Below are positions 10,263-21,123 of a stretch of DNA of 64,000 nt, one piece after another. Every line of letters starts with the position of its first letter. The first letter of the stretch is position 1. The position numbers and the translations under genes are program-made. The DNA comes from an uncultured Flavobacteriaceae bacterium (lineage in GTDB: Bacteria; Bacteroidota; Bacteroidia; Flavobacteriales; Flavobacteriaceae), in the NCBI GenBank assembly GCA_943789365.1, contig CALSTV010000001.1, forward strand, positions 682,001 through 746,000, given 5' to 3'. Below the pieces are notes generated by a model that saw nothing but the letters and a program-made list of their open reading frames with translations, was not told where the DNA came from and made no database searches.

Positions 10263-12335
10263 TCAGCGCAAGAGACTAAAGTGACCTTTAACTACGTGAT
10301 GTTGTCTATTAATGGTTACGTCTGCAGCAAACCAATAATCGTTGGTGGGCATATTATTTCCATCAGCATCACGTCCGTCCCATCCTAATGTATCTTCAGA
10401 TATACGTGCAACAATATTCCCGTAACGATCATAAATACTAACAATAGCACTTTTAATTTCATTGCTATTTTCAATCCCAAGTAAGTGCCATCGATCATTG
10501 ATTCCATCCTCATTGGGTGTAAAAAAAGTAGGGTAATTAAGAAGGTAAAAAACTGGGGACCTAAACGTTTCACATTGTTCTTGGTAAATATCAATTGTAT
10601 ACACGCCAACAGGTACGTCTCTAAATATATTTTCATCTTGAACACCATTTCCTTCCAGCTCGTATTGATATTCACCGTTTCCAGAAATCACGACGGTCAC
10701 CTGATTAGGATGTGTAAAATGGGTGACATCGACACGTACAAAAGAAGCGCTGGTTACACTAAAATTCTTTGTATTCATACATCCGTTTCTGGAAATCACC
10801 TCTAATTTATAACTCCCTGGTTCGGTAATTACGATATCTTGTGTCGTTTCAAGCGGCATTGGAACTCCCTCCAAATACCACTGATAGCTATCGGTGTCCG
10901 AACTATTTGCTGTCAAAGTTAAACTGCCTACTAGACACATAGCTATAGTGTTAGGAATGTTTTCTATTATAGGGATTTCATGCACAAAATTGACAAAACT
11001 ACCCGTTGCATAACATGTAGTAACTTCTAAATGGAAAGAACCAAACGACAAACAACCTGTATCTATATTTTCTGCACGTATATAAATTTCTTGACTTTCA
11101 CTAGTATTCTCGAAGAAACCAGTAATTGAATTCGAATTATTTCGAGCCTCTGCATCGCTTAGGTGATAAGAAATCACAAAATTTCCTGTAGGCAAAGCAT
11201 CTAAAATTTCTGAATTTTTTGACGATACATCGAAAACCTCAACAAGATCACCTGTATTATTTGTATCACATAACTTATAATCTGATATTTCATTTTGTAA
11301 TTCTTGTTCGGTATGTACTATTACCGAGATACTATCTTCAATTATACAACTAGCGTTACCTATGGGCACTTCTGCTTGAACAGAATAATCTCCTGAAGAG
11401 AATACTTCAATTGAGGTATTTGCTGTAGTTGTAATAAATTGATTGTTTCGATACCATGAATATTGAGCTGCAGTATTTCCAACGTCTGCTGTCAATTCAA
11501 CACTCGACGCACAGGTTTCAATGGCTTCTCCAAGATCGAAAGGCACACTAAAGCTTTTTCCTTCAATAAACACAGCAGAGTCGTAAAAGCGATCTGACTG
11601 ATCTGCGATAATCAATTTAATGTGATACGAAGTATAAGGAATAATATCGGCAGTCGCCGTCATGACCGCAGTTCTTCCATTAAAATTTGTATCCCCCAAA
11701 TGATAGCCTTCAAAATACGCTTCGTTATTAGCGGAACAATACCCTTCAATTTCAGGCCGAATTGTTCCGGTATTTACTGGAATTGATGTATTGGGGATCA
11801 GGGCTATATTTCTATAATCAGAATTGACCCCCATTTCTTTTATAAGAAACACAAAACTATCGGCATTTCGAGCATCACAAGAAAAAACACCTTCATATTC
11901 TTCTGATGCAAATAGATAGTTAAAAGCTATCCTATTAGATACTGCTACAAAATCAAATTCTAGGGTTGTAGCATTCATTGTGTTCTGAACTTGCAATGCA
12001 GCTTCCAAATCCAAATCACCTCCCCATTCACTTACGCCTTCATTCAGGGTATTCTCAATTGGAATATTACCGGAAGAACGAACATCACCAGTACTTATAA
12101 CAATACCATTTTCAAATGGAAAATTAGAATCTCCACGTGTAAAACTTCCAAAACTAGAATAACCAAAGTCGCTTCCGTTTACAGGAGAAACAACATTGCT
12201 AACGCCAACACATCCTTGCGCCAATACATTTTCAATTAAGCTTTCTGCAGATAAATCTGCATCTACGTGCACTTGTTGCGCTCTACAAAAGTTACAAAAA
12301 ACAACGGTAAATATAAAAATAAAACACCCCCTCAT
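10263..12335 (-). CDS. T9SS type B sorted surface protein with choice-of-anchor L domain (short paralogue)
   Basis: The protein has 690 residues: a signal peptide (FIFTVVFCNFCRAQQ); a choice-of-anchor L domain (about residues 25-270, with SNVVSPVNGSDFGYSSFG and FASEEYEGVFSC); an Ig-like segment; one CDTN...GDL-type module (about 350-440); a PKD-like segment; and a C-terminal gliding-motility-associated T9SS type B sorting domain (FTPNEDGINDRWHL, YDRYGNIVARI, GHFSLLR). It is expected to be exported by T9SS and to reach the cell surface or medium. It lies next to a 1893-residue paralogue that matches it at both ends and differs by many extra internal modules. Confidence 0.9.
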   Translation of the reverse strand: MRGCFIFIFTVVFCNFCRAQQVHVDADLSAESLIENVLAQGCVGVSNVVSPVNGSDFGYSSFGSFTRGDSNFPFENGIVISTGDVRSSGNIPIENTLNEGVSEWGGDLDLEAALQVQNTMNATTLEFDFVAVSNRIAFNYLFASEEYEGVFSCDARNADSFVFLIKEMGVNSDYRNIALIPNTSIPVNTGTIRPEIEGYCSANNEAYFEGYHLGDTNFNGRTAVMTATADIIPYTSYHIKLIIADQSDRFYDSAVFIEGKSFSVPFDLGEAIETCASSVELTADVGNTAAQYSWYRNNQFITTTANTSIEVFSSGDYSVQAEVPIGNASCIIEDSISVIVHTEQELQNEISDYKLCDTNNTGDLVEVFDVSSKNSEILDALPTGNFVISYHLSDAEARNNSNSITGFFENTSESQEIYIRAENIDTGCLSFGSFHLEVTTCYATGSFVNFVHEIPIIENIPNTIAMCLVGSLTLTANSSDTDSYQWYLEGVPMPLETTQDIVITEPGSYKLEVISRNGCMNTKNFSVTSASFVRVDVTHFTHPNQVTVVISGNGEYQYELEGNGVQDENIFRDVPVGVYTIDIYQEQCETFRSPVFYLLNYPTFFTPNEDGINDRWHLLGIENSNEIKSAIVSIYDRYGNIVARISEDTLGWDGRDADGNNMPTNDYWFAADVTINRQHHVVKGHFSLLR

Positions 12336-12516
12336 TCAATTAGATTTAATGGGGGGAGTCGTTATGGGGGGAATATTAAAACATTAAAAAGGCAAAACCT
12401 TTCTAACGTGTTTGCAAGATAAGAATTATTTTTAAATAAACCATTTCTGAAATACAGTTCAACGCTAAGCTAAACACATTATTTCTAGTGATTTATTTTT
12501 AATTTAAAGTTCAAAA

Positions 12517-15500
12517 TTATCGCAATAAGCTAAAATTACCTTTTACTACAATATGTTTTCCGTTTATTTCAACATCTGCACTGAACCAGTAATCGGTTGA
12601 AGGCATCTGTTTTCCGTTTGGATCTGTACCATTCCAACTTTCATCATTACCCGATAGGGTTGCCAGTAGTCTTCCATAGCGGTCAAAGATTTTCACAGCA
12701 CTCACATAGGATTCAGGGATATTTTCAAGTCCTTCTAATTTCCATTGACTAGAAGTCCCTGAGCCGTTAGGATAAAAATATTGTGGATAATTCAATATAT
12801 AAAATTCTTGACTTACTGAATTACAACCATTGGTTTCATAAATAATTATTTCGTGTTTATCTGCCGTTATTTCCCTAAATATATTGGAATCTTGTACCGA
12901 TTCATCGTCCAATTGATATTCGTATACACCGTTACCCGAAATCAGTAACGTTGCAGAATTAGGATGTTTAAAATGCTGAACATCAATCCCTGAAATTTCT
13001 GCTTCTGTTACAGAAAACTCAACAAAACGTTCACATCCTTTATCTGAAATAATGAGCACATTGTAATCACCTGCTTCATTTATTTCTATGGTCTGTGCAG
13101 TTTCTCCAGTAGACCAAATATAGGAGTCTGAATGTACGAAATTGGCCGTTAAAGGAATTGGATTTCCATCCAAACAAAGTGTTGTCGTCGCTAATAATTC
13201 TGTGACAGGTAAAGGATGGATAACAACATCGGTAAAGCCAATTGTATAACAAGAGGTAATTGGATTGGTTACTCTAAACCAAATCAATTCCTGATCTGCA
13301 GCCCTATAATTTGTATCCAAACCATTCTCCGCTATGTTGGCTTCTTCTTCTGAATTGTAAAAGGTAATTTCAAAATCGTCCAAACTTTGACCGTTCAGTA
13401 TGGGGGTATTCAACGCGGTCAAATCGAAAAGTGCCGTTCCATTTTCATCATCATCACAAGCCTCTAAACTTGGCGGAGCTGTTATGACCGGATTTGGATT
13501 GATTATTAGCTCAAAACTCGTCACATAAAAACAACCTGTAGTTCGATTCGTAACTCTTACAAACACCGGCTCATTTATGGCATTGTAGATGTAGCTATCT
13601 TCAGTGCCATTGATTTCAAGAGAAGCCGTTGATGCACTGTGGTAATATTCGAGTAATACCGCATCTGCATTTATCTCGAACAACGGCGTAATTTCAGACA
13701 AATCAACCTCTCTGTTTTCTGTCTCACAAAACTCATAACTTACAACTTCAGTAAAGACTGGCGGCAGATTTACTTGCACCTCCATAGTTACGTAATCAAA
13801 ACAGCCCGTTACAATATTTTCAACTCGTACATAAAATGTGGTAAGTGCTTGCGTCACTACTATTGCACTAGGATCTAGTAATTCACTAGTGTTTGCTACG
13901 AGCGTCTCTAAATTTTCAAAATAAGAAACACGATAATCATTTGTCGATAAATTTGTAACAGAGATAGTTGTCAATGTCAAATCGACGATTACATTACTGT
14001 CATAATCATCGTCACACACAACAAGTGTTTCTGTAGGGTCCATACTAGGAAGTGGATGAATGATCACTGGAAAGGCACCTATCGTATAACACTGAGTACT
14101 TAAATTAGTAACCTTCGTCCAAATGATATCGTTGTCCGCTGCCCTGTGGGTAGTATTCAACATATTTACCCCTTGAACGGCCTCCGCTTCCGTTGTAAAA
14201 AACGCTACTGAATATTCTGTTGCACTAAGTCCGTTCAAAATACCATTTTCCAAACTTGATAAGTCAAATTCAGCCGATCCAATCTTCTCGTCATCACAGG
14301 CCTCAATGGAAATTGGAACTGCAATAACAGGATTTGGATTGATTTGCAATTGAAAATTGGAAATACTAAAACATCCTGTATCGGTATTTGTAAAGCGCAC
14401 ATATACTGTTTCTAAAACATTTTGATAGGTATACAACGCTGTGGTTCCTCCTAGTTCATTCGCTGCATTGGCTTGGCTTCTATGATATGATATAACAACA
14501 TCATTTGCAACTTCAAACAAGGTATTTATTTCACTTAAATCTATTTCCTGTGTATCGGTCTCACAAAACTCATACTCCGAAATCATGGTAAAATCGGGTG
14601 GTAGATTCACTTCCAAATCCAAGGTAACTTGAGAATGACAGGTTGTAGTTGCGTTGATCACTTTTACAAACAAGGTCTGCTGAAATGGTACACTGTTCGT
14701 ATACGATTCTGGGGTATTAATAAGGTTTGAACTCGATTCTAAATCGGATTGGGATTCATAATATTCAAAGATAAAACCGCTTGCACGTGGGTCTAATAAC
14801 GGAATGTCTGCTTGCGTTAAATCAAAAACCGAAAAGCCATCTCCATCCGTATCACAGACAGTAAAGTTCGTGGGTGCTCCTAAAAGAGGCGGTGTTAGTA
14901 TATTAATTTCAAAGCTTTCCGAAACATCTACACAGCCTTCATCTGTTTCGACTCGCAGGTAAATTCTTTGCGGGTTACTGGTATTTGTAAACGCCAACGG
15001 CAGCGGAGAAATTGAATTGTTCGCATTGTTTTGAGTACTGTAAAAACTAACGTTAAGGCTCTGTGTAGAACTTGCTTGAATTTCCGTTTGAATACTTGCC
15101 AAATCGGTTTCCAAAGCACCATCAACTGCTGCATCGTCACAGACTACGATATCTGAAGGAGGTGTAAACTGTGCCGACTCTCTAACGACAATTTCAAAAC
15201 TTGTAACATCAAAACAATTGGCATCCGTGATATTCTGAACACGTGCATAAATGGTTTGAGGATTACTGTTGTTTTGATATGGAACAAATCCATTGAGTAC
15301 ATTATTGCCCAGCATCGCATCATTTTCGCTTTCATAATACAATACTTGCTTCCCTGTTTGCCCGTTTAAGATTTCATTCGATTTATATCTTAAAACAAAA
15401 TTTGCAAATCCATCCGTATTTAATTCACACTCGATATAAGGGCTTACTTCGGTAAAGATAGGTAAGGTATTGACATACACTCTAAAATTCACCACTTGAA

Positions 15501-18198
15501 AACAGGAAGTAATTGTGTTTGTAACTCTTGCATATATTCTTCTTGTACCCGTTTCAAAAGCATTTGGAGCTGCAATTGGATTGTTATTTAAAAACGCATC
15601 TGAATTACTTAGAAAATAGCTGACGTTCACTGGTTCAGAAATGTCTGTAATCTCAGCAGATTTCTGTGTTAAATCAACTAACGCAATCGCATCTTGGTCC
15701 GTATCACAAATTAGTATATCTGTTGGACTTGCAACTGTTGGTGCTGGAACAACAACTATCTCTAAGGAATTAACTGCTGTACACCCCGTATTATTCATCA
15801 CGCGGGCATATACAGTCCACGGATTCACAGGGTTTTGATATGCATTGGAAATCCTATTTATATTTCCAAGTGCATCTGCTTCTGTTAAGAAATAGCTAAC
15901 ACTTTGTACATCCAAATCGTTTGCAACATAACTATTAAAGCCGTTCAAATCAATATTGGTAAAACCATCATCATTGGTATCACAAACTTCAACGGCAGCT
16001 ACTGGCTCCAATTCGAAGTTCCCATTTACAAACAGGTTAAACTCTGTTTGAACGCTACAACTCATATCATTCACTTGCAAATAAATAGTCTGAGGGTTCG
16101 ATAGATTTTGATAATCAATTGTTTCATCTATCGCATTTATACCGGCATCTCTATCACTGGCTGTTTCATAAAATGACATGGTAAGATCCAAGGCTCCGTT
16201 TGCAAAGTAGGTTTCTATCCCTGAGAAATCAAAAAATTCAAAACCATCTTCAGATGGATCATCACATACTCCAAAGTCAGAAATATTGGATTCATACAAC
16301 AATTGGTTTGCATATAAAAGAACAGATTCTTGTGCACTACAATTCGTCGATGGATCCGTAACCCTAATAAAAATTTCCTGGAATTCTGTGATTGTATTCT
16401 GAAAAGCTGAAGGGTTTCCAATGGCATTGGTTCCTTGTACAGATTCCTCAAGGCTTAAATGATAACTATATTGTAGGTTTAGCAGTGGTCCAGCAATAGC
16501 AGTTTCAAAACTAGTCAGGTCAAAAACAGCGATTCCATCCATATCCGTATCACAGGCATCTAGCTCATAATCGTCTTCTACGATATTAGGTGTACTATTA
16601 ATCGTACTATCGAACTGCGCAAAAGACTCACAACTAGAATTCACATCCTGAATTCTCACATAATAGGTTTTCAAGGCATCTGTCTGTAAGTACCCTGAAT
16701 TGATTCGAAACCTTCCCAACATGGCGTCCGCTTCTGAATGATGGTAGCTCACAGAGAGGTTTGTATTTCCATTTTGAATTTCAAGGGTTTTGTCGTCAAA
16801 ATAAATTCGAGTAGTCGTGGTACCTGGCAGGTCACTACAATACTCCATATTTGTTGGGGCTGTAAAATTTAATTCGGAGGTTACTTCAATTTGAAAAGAG
16901 TTATAACTCAAACATCCTGAATTGACATCTTCTACCCTGAAATAAATAGCTTGAGGGTTGCTTGTGTTTTCGATAGGTGTGGTAATCGGGTTTATGTTTG
17001 ACTGCGCATCTGCTTCAGACACATGATATGAAATTACATAGGTAGCGCTTGGTAGCGTATTCCGTATTTCATTGTTTTTTACGGTAAGATCGAATTCTTC
17101 TATCAAGTCTCCTGGATTTACCACATCGCACAACTGATAGTTGGCAATTGGACCAACAGTCTGTTCTGATGCTAGTACCACTTCAATGGTATCTTCAATA
17201 ATACAGTTTTCGCTCTCTATAGGTACTTCAGCACGTATGGTATACGTTCCAGAAACAGTAGCGGTGTAGCTACTCGTATTAGCGGGAACGATAAGGTTAC
17301 CATCTTGAAACCATGAATAGACTGCTAACGGATTCCCTATATCTGCAGATAAGGCTACTTCAGTAGCACAAGTATTGATATCCGGTCCTAAATCAATTGG
17401 TGTATTAAAACTATTTCCTTCAATAAAAACGGCAGAATCATAAAATTGATCTGTCTGATCAGCAATGATTAATTTGATATGATAGGACTGATAGGGTACA
17501 ATTGTTGTGGCGGCGGTTAATACCCTTGTTCTTCCGTTAAAATTCGTATCTCCTAATTGATATCCGTCAAAATACTGTTCGTTCTCAGCTGTACAAAATC
17601 CATTTATTTCGGGTCGAATGTTTGCAATATTCACTGGTAAGGTTGTTCCAGGAACTACCGCAATATTTGTATAGTCATCTAAACTACCTGTTTCTTTAAT
17701 CAAGAAAACAAAACTATCAGAATCTATATTGCAGGGATATACACCTTCATATTCTTCCGAAGCAAAAATATAATTAAAAGAAAGCGTATTAGTTATCGAG
17801 ACAAAATCAAATTCAATACTGGTAGCGTTTAGGGTATTAGAATTCCCTAAAATTGTTTCCAAATCGCTATCTGTTCCCCAAGCAGCAGTACCATCACCAA
17901 GAATAGCGGCAATAGGGGTATTTGTTCCAACCGATGCCACATTTCCAGTTCCAATAACGATACCACTTTCAAAAGGAAAACTGGAAGCGCCCCGTTCAAA
18001 ACGTCCATAACTCGTAACTCCTGTATCTGTACCGTTTACAGAAGAAACTACGTTGCTCGTTTCAACACATCCACTTACCAGTACATTGTTTACCAATGCT
18101 TCTGGTGTCATGATTGTACTGGTTTCTATTTGTTGGGCTGTACTTCCAAAAAATGAAAATAACATTACTATAAGAAAGGGGTATTTTTGTGTTCTCAT
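12517..18198 (-). CDS. Giant T9SS type B surface protein with 14 internal repeat modules
   Basis: The protein has 1893 residues with the same ends as its 690-residue neighbour: signal peptide (FLIVMLFSFFGSTAQQ), choice-of-anchor L domain, Ig-like segment, and a terminal T9SS type B domain (YDRYGRLLATL, GNFSLLR). Between them I count about 14 tandem modules of 80-90 residues, each opening with a C[DE]xDxDG-like acidic turn followed by FDL(T/S) and ending in YARVxNxxTxCF. The acidic turns suggest calcium binding, and each module has one or two cysteines. Modules 10-11 resemble 13-14 (YEFCETD/EIDLSEI then EACDD), which points to recent internal duplication. A cell-surface adhesin role is inference. 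Confidence 0.9.
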   Translation of the reverse strand: MRTQKYPFLIVMLFSFFGSTAQQIETSTIMTPEALVNNVLVSGCVETSNVVSSVNGTDTGVTSYGRFERGASSFPFESGIVIGTGNVASVGTNTPIAAILGDGTAAWGTDSDLETILGNSNTLNATSIEFDFVSITNTLSFNYIFASEEYEGVYPCNIDSDSFVFLIKETGSLDDYTNIAVVPGTTLPVNIANIRPEINGFCTAENEQYFDGYQLGDTNFNGRTRVLTAATTIVPYQSYHIKLIIADQTDQFYDSAVFIEGNSFNTPIDLGPDINTCATEVALSADIGNPLAVYSWFQDGNLIVPANTSSYTATVSGTYTIRAEVPIESENCIIEDTIEVVLASEQTVGPIANYQLCDVVNPGDLIEEFDLTVKNNEIRNTLPSATYVISYHVSEADAQSNINPITTPIENTSNPQAIYFRVEDVNSGCLSYNSFQIEVTSELNFTAPTNMEYCSDLPGTTTTRIYFDDKTLEIQNGNTNLSVSYHHSEADAMLGRFRINSGYLQTDALKTYYVRIQDVNSSCESFAQFDSTINSTPNIVEDDYELDACDTDMDGIAVFDLTSFETAIAGPLLNLQYSYHLSLEESVQGTNAIGNPSAFQNTITEFQEIFIRVTDPSTNCSAQESVLLYANQLLYESNISDFGVCDDPSEDGFEFFDFSGIETYFANGALDLTMSFYETASDRDAGINAIDETIDYQNLSNPQTIYLQVNDMSCSVQTEFNLFVNGNFELEPVAAVEVCDTNDDGFTNIDLNGFNSYVANDLDVQSVSYFLTEADALGNINRISNAYQNPVNPWTVYARVMNNTGCTAVNSLEIVVVPAPTVASPTDILICDTDQDAIALVDLTQKSAEITDISEPVNVSYFLSNSDAFLNNNPIAAPNAFETGTRRIYARVTNTITSCFQVVNFRVYVNTLPIFTEVSPYIECELNTDGFANFVLRYKSNEILNGQTGKQVLYYESENDAMLGNNVLNGFVPYQNNSNPQTIYARVQNITDANCFDVTSFEIVVRESAQFTPPSDIVVCDDAAVDGALETDLASIQTEIQASSTQSLNVSFYSTQNNANNSISPLPLAFTNTSNPQRIYLRVETDEGCVDVSESFEINILTPPLLGAPTNFTVCDTDGDGFSVFDLTQADIPLLDPRASGFIFEYYESQSDLESSSNLINTPESYTNSVPFQQTLFVKVINATTTCHSQVTLDLEVNLPPDFTMISEYEFCETDTQEIDLSEINTLFEVANDVVISYHRSQANAANELGGTTALYTYQNVLETVYVRFTNTDTGCFSISNFQLQINPNPVIAVPISIEACDDEKIGSAEFDLSSLENGILNGLSATEYSVAFFTTEAEAVQGVNMLNTTHRAADNDIIWTKVTNLSTQCYTIGAFPVIIHPLPSMDPTETLVVCDDDYDSNVIVDLTLTTISVTNLSTNDYRVSYFENLETLVANTSELLDPSAIVVTQALTTFYVRVENIVTGCFDYVTMEVQVNLPPVFTEVVSYEFCETENREVDLSEITPLFEINADAVLLEYYHSASTASLEINGTEDSYIYNAINEPVFVRVTNRTTGCFYVTSFELIINPNPVITAPPSLEACDDDENGTALFDLTALNTPILNGQSLDDFEITFYNSEEEANIAENGLDTNYRAADQELIWFRVTNPITSCYTIGFTDVVIHPLPVTELLATTTLCLDGNPIPLTANFVHSDSYIWSTGETAQTIEINEAGDYNVLIISDKGCERFVEFSVTEAEISGIDVQHFKHPNSATLLISGNGVYEYQLDDESVQDSNIFREITADKHEIIIYETNGCNSVSQEFYILNYPQYFYPNGSGTSSQWKLEGLENIPESYVSAVKIFDRYGRLLATLSGNDESWNGTDPNGKQMPSTDYWFSADVEINGKHIVVKGNFSLLR

Positions 18199-18308
18199 CC
18201 GGGGGTATAAAAAGAACTTACTAAAGTTCGAAAGTGGTCTATTAAATTCTTTGCAATTTATGGAAAACTAACAAAAGAACCATGATTTCCACCTTTGATA
18301 ATTGTATA

Positions 18309-18343
18309 TTTTGCTATTTCCTACCAATTTATTGCTATTTTTG
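18309..18343 (+). promoter_or_regulatory. Bacteroidota promoter for the methyltransferase/ZIP operon
   Basis: A -33-like TTTTG at 18309-18313 and a -7 box TATTTTTG (TAnnTTTG) at 18336-18343 are separated by 22 bases. The -7 box ends 15 bases before the ATG at 18359, so the leader is very short. Confidence 0.5.
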
Positions 18344-18358
18344 TCGCAAATTTAAAAA

Positions 18359-19090
18359 ATGTCTTCAAAAAAAGATTGGTTTACCGACTGGTTTAATACG
18401 AAATACTATCACATTCTATATCAGCATAGAGATGATCATGAAGCTCAAGTTTTTATGAACAATCTTGTTTCTTTTACAGCATTGAAAAAAGGAAGCTCCA
18501 TACTAGATTTGGCTTGTGGCAAGGGGAGACATTCTATTTATCTTAACAAACTCGGGTATAAAGTTACGGGTGCCGACCTATCTATAAATAGCATTAAGCA
18601 TGCCAATGAATTTAAGAATGATTCGTTGCAGTTCATTGTGCAAGACATGCGGCTGCCCTACCCTTTAAAGGTGGATGCTGTATTTAATTTGTTTACTAGT
18701 TTTGGTTATTTTGCAAATGACGATGAGGATGTCAAAGTATTACAAAATATCAAAAATTCACTTAACGATAAAGGCGTAGCCGTTATTGATTATTTAAATG
18801 TAGATAAAACAATAGCAAGACTAACGCCTAAAGAAACCATTGTCTTAGATGGCATTGATTTTCATATTTCAAAAGAAGTAAAGAACGATTTTATTATAAA
18901 AAAGATAGAGTTTACTATTGATGGAAAATACCACAGTTACTACGAAAGAGTAAAATGTTTAGATATAAATCGATTTTCAAAAATCATTGAAAAAGCGGGT
19001 ATGAAAATAATCCATACTTTTGGGGATTACAATTTACACACATTCGACAAAATCAAGTCCAACCGACTTATATTACTATTAGGAGCATGA
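18359..19090 (+). CDS. Class I SAM-dependent methyltransferase
   Basis: This 243-residue protein has the SAM-binding motif I LDLACGKGRHSIYL (about residues 48-61) and an acidic motif II (VTGADLS). It is probably a soluble cytoplasmic enzyme; the acceptor is unknown. Its stop overlaps the start of the following ZIP transporter by 4 bases (ATGA), so the two are translationally coupled. Confidence 0.88.
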   Translation: MSSKKDWFTDWFNTKYYHILYQHRDDHEAQVFMNNLVSFTALKKGSSILDLACGKGRHSIYLNKLGYKVTGADLSINSIKHANEFKNDSLQFIVQDMRLPYPLKVDAVFNLFTSFGYFANDDEDVKVLQNIKNSLNDKGVAVIDYLNVDKTIARLTPKETIVLDGIDFHISKEVKNDFIIKKIEFTIDGKYHSYYERVKCLDINRFSKIIEKAGMKIIHTFGDYNLHTFDKIKSNRLILLLGA

Positions 19091-19776
19091 TTTACATTTT
19101 ATTAATTGCCTCAGTCCTCATTGGAGGTCTTGTTGTTACTGTTTTCAAGCCAAAGCAACAAGCTGTTCGACTCTTATTATCATTCAGTGGAGCTTATCTT
19201 TTAGCGATTACTATATTGCATCTCCTACCAGAAATATATGGCCAACCATTATCTTCGGCACATGACAATCATACTATTGGTGTTTCCATACTTGTTGGGA
19301 TATTAATACAATCTCTTTTAGAATCTTTTTCAAAAGGAGCTGAACATGGTCATATTCATTTACATTCACATTCTTCGCGTTTTCCATGGCTTTTATTTAT
19401 TAGTTTGAGTCTTCATGCTTTATCCGAAGGTATTCCTATTGGATATGAAAACGGTACTGAATTGCTTTGGGCTATCATCATCCATAAAATCCCAATTAGC
19501 ATTGTTTTGGCAACCTTTTTATTTCACTCCAAGTTAAAAAAACAATATGCATACCTATTTGTAATTCTTTTTGCATTGATGAGCCCCTTAGGTGTATTTT
19601 TCTCTGAAAAAATTTCAATTTTCATGAAATACCACAAAGAAATTACAGGTATTACTATCGGTATATTTCTACACATCTCAACCATCATTCTTTTTGAGAG
19701 CTCAAAAGACCACAAATTCAATTATTCTAAGTTTTTTGCCATTCTGTTAGGAATGGGAATGGCTCTTATATCCTAA
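19087..19776 (+). CDS. ZIP family metal transporter
   Basis: This 229-residue integral membrane protein has about 7-8 hydrophobic segments. The metal-site motifs of the ZIP family are visible: HLLPEIYG in an early segment, a histidine-rich loop (HGHIHLHSHSSR, near residue 100), SLHALSEGIPIG (HxxxEG) and IIHKIPIS (HK.P). ZIP proteins import zinc or other divalent metals into the cytoplasm. It is coupled by a 4-base overlap to the methyltransferase before it. Confidence 0.9.
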   Translation: MIYILLIASVLIGGLVVTVFKPKQQAVRLLLSFSGAYLLAITILHLLPEIYGQPLSSAHDNHTIGVSILVGILIQSLLESFSKGAEHGHIHLHSHSSRFPWLLFISLSLHALSEGIPIGYENGTELLWAIIIHKIPISIVLATFLFHSKLKKQYAYLFVILFALMSPLGVFFSEKISIFMKYHKEITGITIGIFLHISTIILFESSKDHKFNYSKFFAILLGMGMALIS

Positions 19777-19903
19777 AAACAAACTGTTTAAAACACAATA
19801 AGCAGAATATTTTTTTTTACAATGCTCCCATTATTTAATTAATTATTGTAAACTTGAGTATTGCATCAAAAGAATATAAACTATCACACCCCCTCTGTTA
19901 GTT

Positions 19904-20305
19904 ATGGAACACCTAAACACGAATACGTCCAAATCTCCCCTGAAGATAGGACAAATCCTAAATCATTTTTTAGAAGTTAAAAGTACTAAAAGAACGCTGG
20001 TCGACATCTTTTTTTGGTGGGAAGGCAAACGTTTACATTTTAATTTAATAGTACTTGCTATTGGTTTTGTTTGCTATGTATTTCAACAGGTAATCTCAAA
20101 TTCAACATTTGCCTTCTCAAAAAAAGAAATTGTGCTTTTCATCGTACTGTACAATATTTGTTATTCTACGTTTTGCGTGGTTGAATTTTTTATCCCTAAG
20201 AATCGCAAATATGCCCCGAAAGCATTTAAAAATGGATTGTTCATTTGTGCAGCCATTTTGAGTATTCCAACAGTATTCCACACACTCGAAAATTTAATTT
20301 TCTAA
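19904..20305 (+). CDS. Small membrane protein of unknown function
   Basis: The protein has 133 residues with three or four predicted membrane segments (LIVLAIGFVCYVFQQVI, IVLFIVLYNICYSTFCVV, GLFICAAILSIPTVF). The N-terminal 40 residues are hydrophilic and have no signal peptide. I do not recognise the family. It lies 127 bp after the ZIP gene and converges on the rhomboid gene. Confidence 0.65.
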   Translation: MEHLNTNTSKSPLKIGQILNHFLEVKSTKRTLVDIFFWWEGKRLHFNLIVLAIGFVCYVFQQVISNSTFAFSKKEIVLFIVLYNICYSTFCVVEFFIPKNRKYAPKAFKNGLFICAAILSIPTVFHTLENLIF

Positions 20306-20331
20306 GTTCCAGTTCATTTACTTGGTACGAC

Positions 20332-20973
20332 TTACAAATGCCCTTTCTTCTGTAGGATCATTACCAAAACAATTGGGATGGCTAACAAAACCACCATCAA
20401 GGTATTCTCAAAAAACAAACTTGGATACCCTATTAAAGTGATTGCAAAACCGCCTATTGCACCTCCAAGATGCGCACTATGCCCAATATTTCCTAATTGT
20501 TTTTTCATACCATAAATGGTGTACAACAAATACCCTATTCCAAATACATAGCCAGGCAACGGAATTGGAATTGGAAACATTATTAATGTCATATCTGGAT
20601 ATATCAAGATAGCGCTGTATACAATTCCAGACACTGCTCCTGAAGCACCTACAGCACTATAATAGGGCTCATTCTTATGATAATACAAGCTAAACAAGTT
20701 ACCAGCAAACAAACTTCCAAAATAAACAAGCAAAAAAAACAATCCGCCTAAACTGTGCTGTACAACCCCAGAAAACAGATACAATGCATACATATTGAAT
20801 CCCAAATGCATGTAATCTACATGTAAAAACCCTGAAGAAAGCATTCTAATTTTTTGTCCGTTTAAAATCGGTCCAATTTGAAATTTATAAGTCTCCATAA
20901 AGGACCTATCTTGAAATCCTTTATAAGAAAACAAGACGTTTGCAACAATTATACTTAAAACTAGTGTGTCCAT
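20332..20973 (-). CDS. Rhomboid family intramembrane serine protease
   Basis: This 213-residue protein has the rhomboid catalytic features: HLGFNMYAL (HxxxN, oxyanion loop), the nucleophile serine in GASGAVSG, and the catalytic histidine in HSAHLGGAIGG. About six membrane segments fit the minimal rhomboid fold. It cleaves transmembrane substrates in the inner membrane; the target is unknown. It is convergent with the small membrane protein gene and divergent from the acyltransferase. Confidence 0.92.
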   Translation of the reverse strand: MDTLVLSIIVANVLFSYKGFQDRSFMETYKFQIGPILNGQKIRMLSSGFLHVDYMHLGFNMYALYLFSGVVQHSLGGLFFLLVYFGSLFAGNLFSLYYHKNEPYYSAVGASGAVSGIVYSAILIYPDMTLIMFPIPIPLPGYVFGIGYLLYTIYGMKKQLGNIGHSAHLGGAIGGFAITLIGYPSLFFENTLMVVLLAIPIVLVMILQKKGHL

Positions 20974-21123
20974 AATATCTCAATCAATACCGCAAATATA
21001 CTAGTATCTTCATAAACTTTTTTAAAAAACAAAAATAGATATCTTCATATGAAATCATGCTTCCTATTTTTAGAAGAACCAAAACTGTTTGGCTATATTT
21101 GCACAATATTTTATTAAACACTT

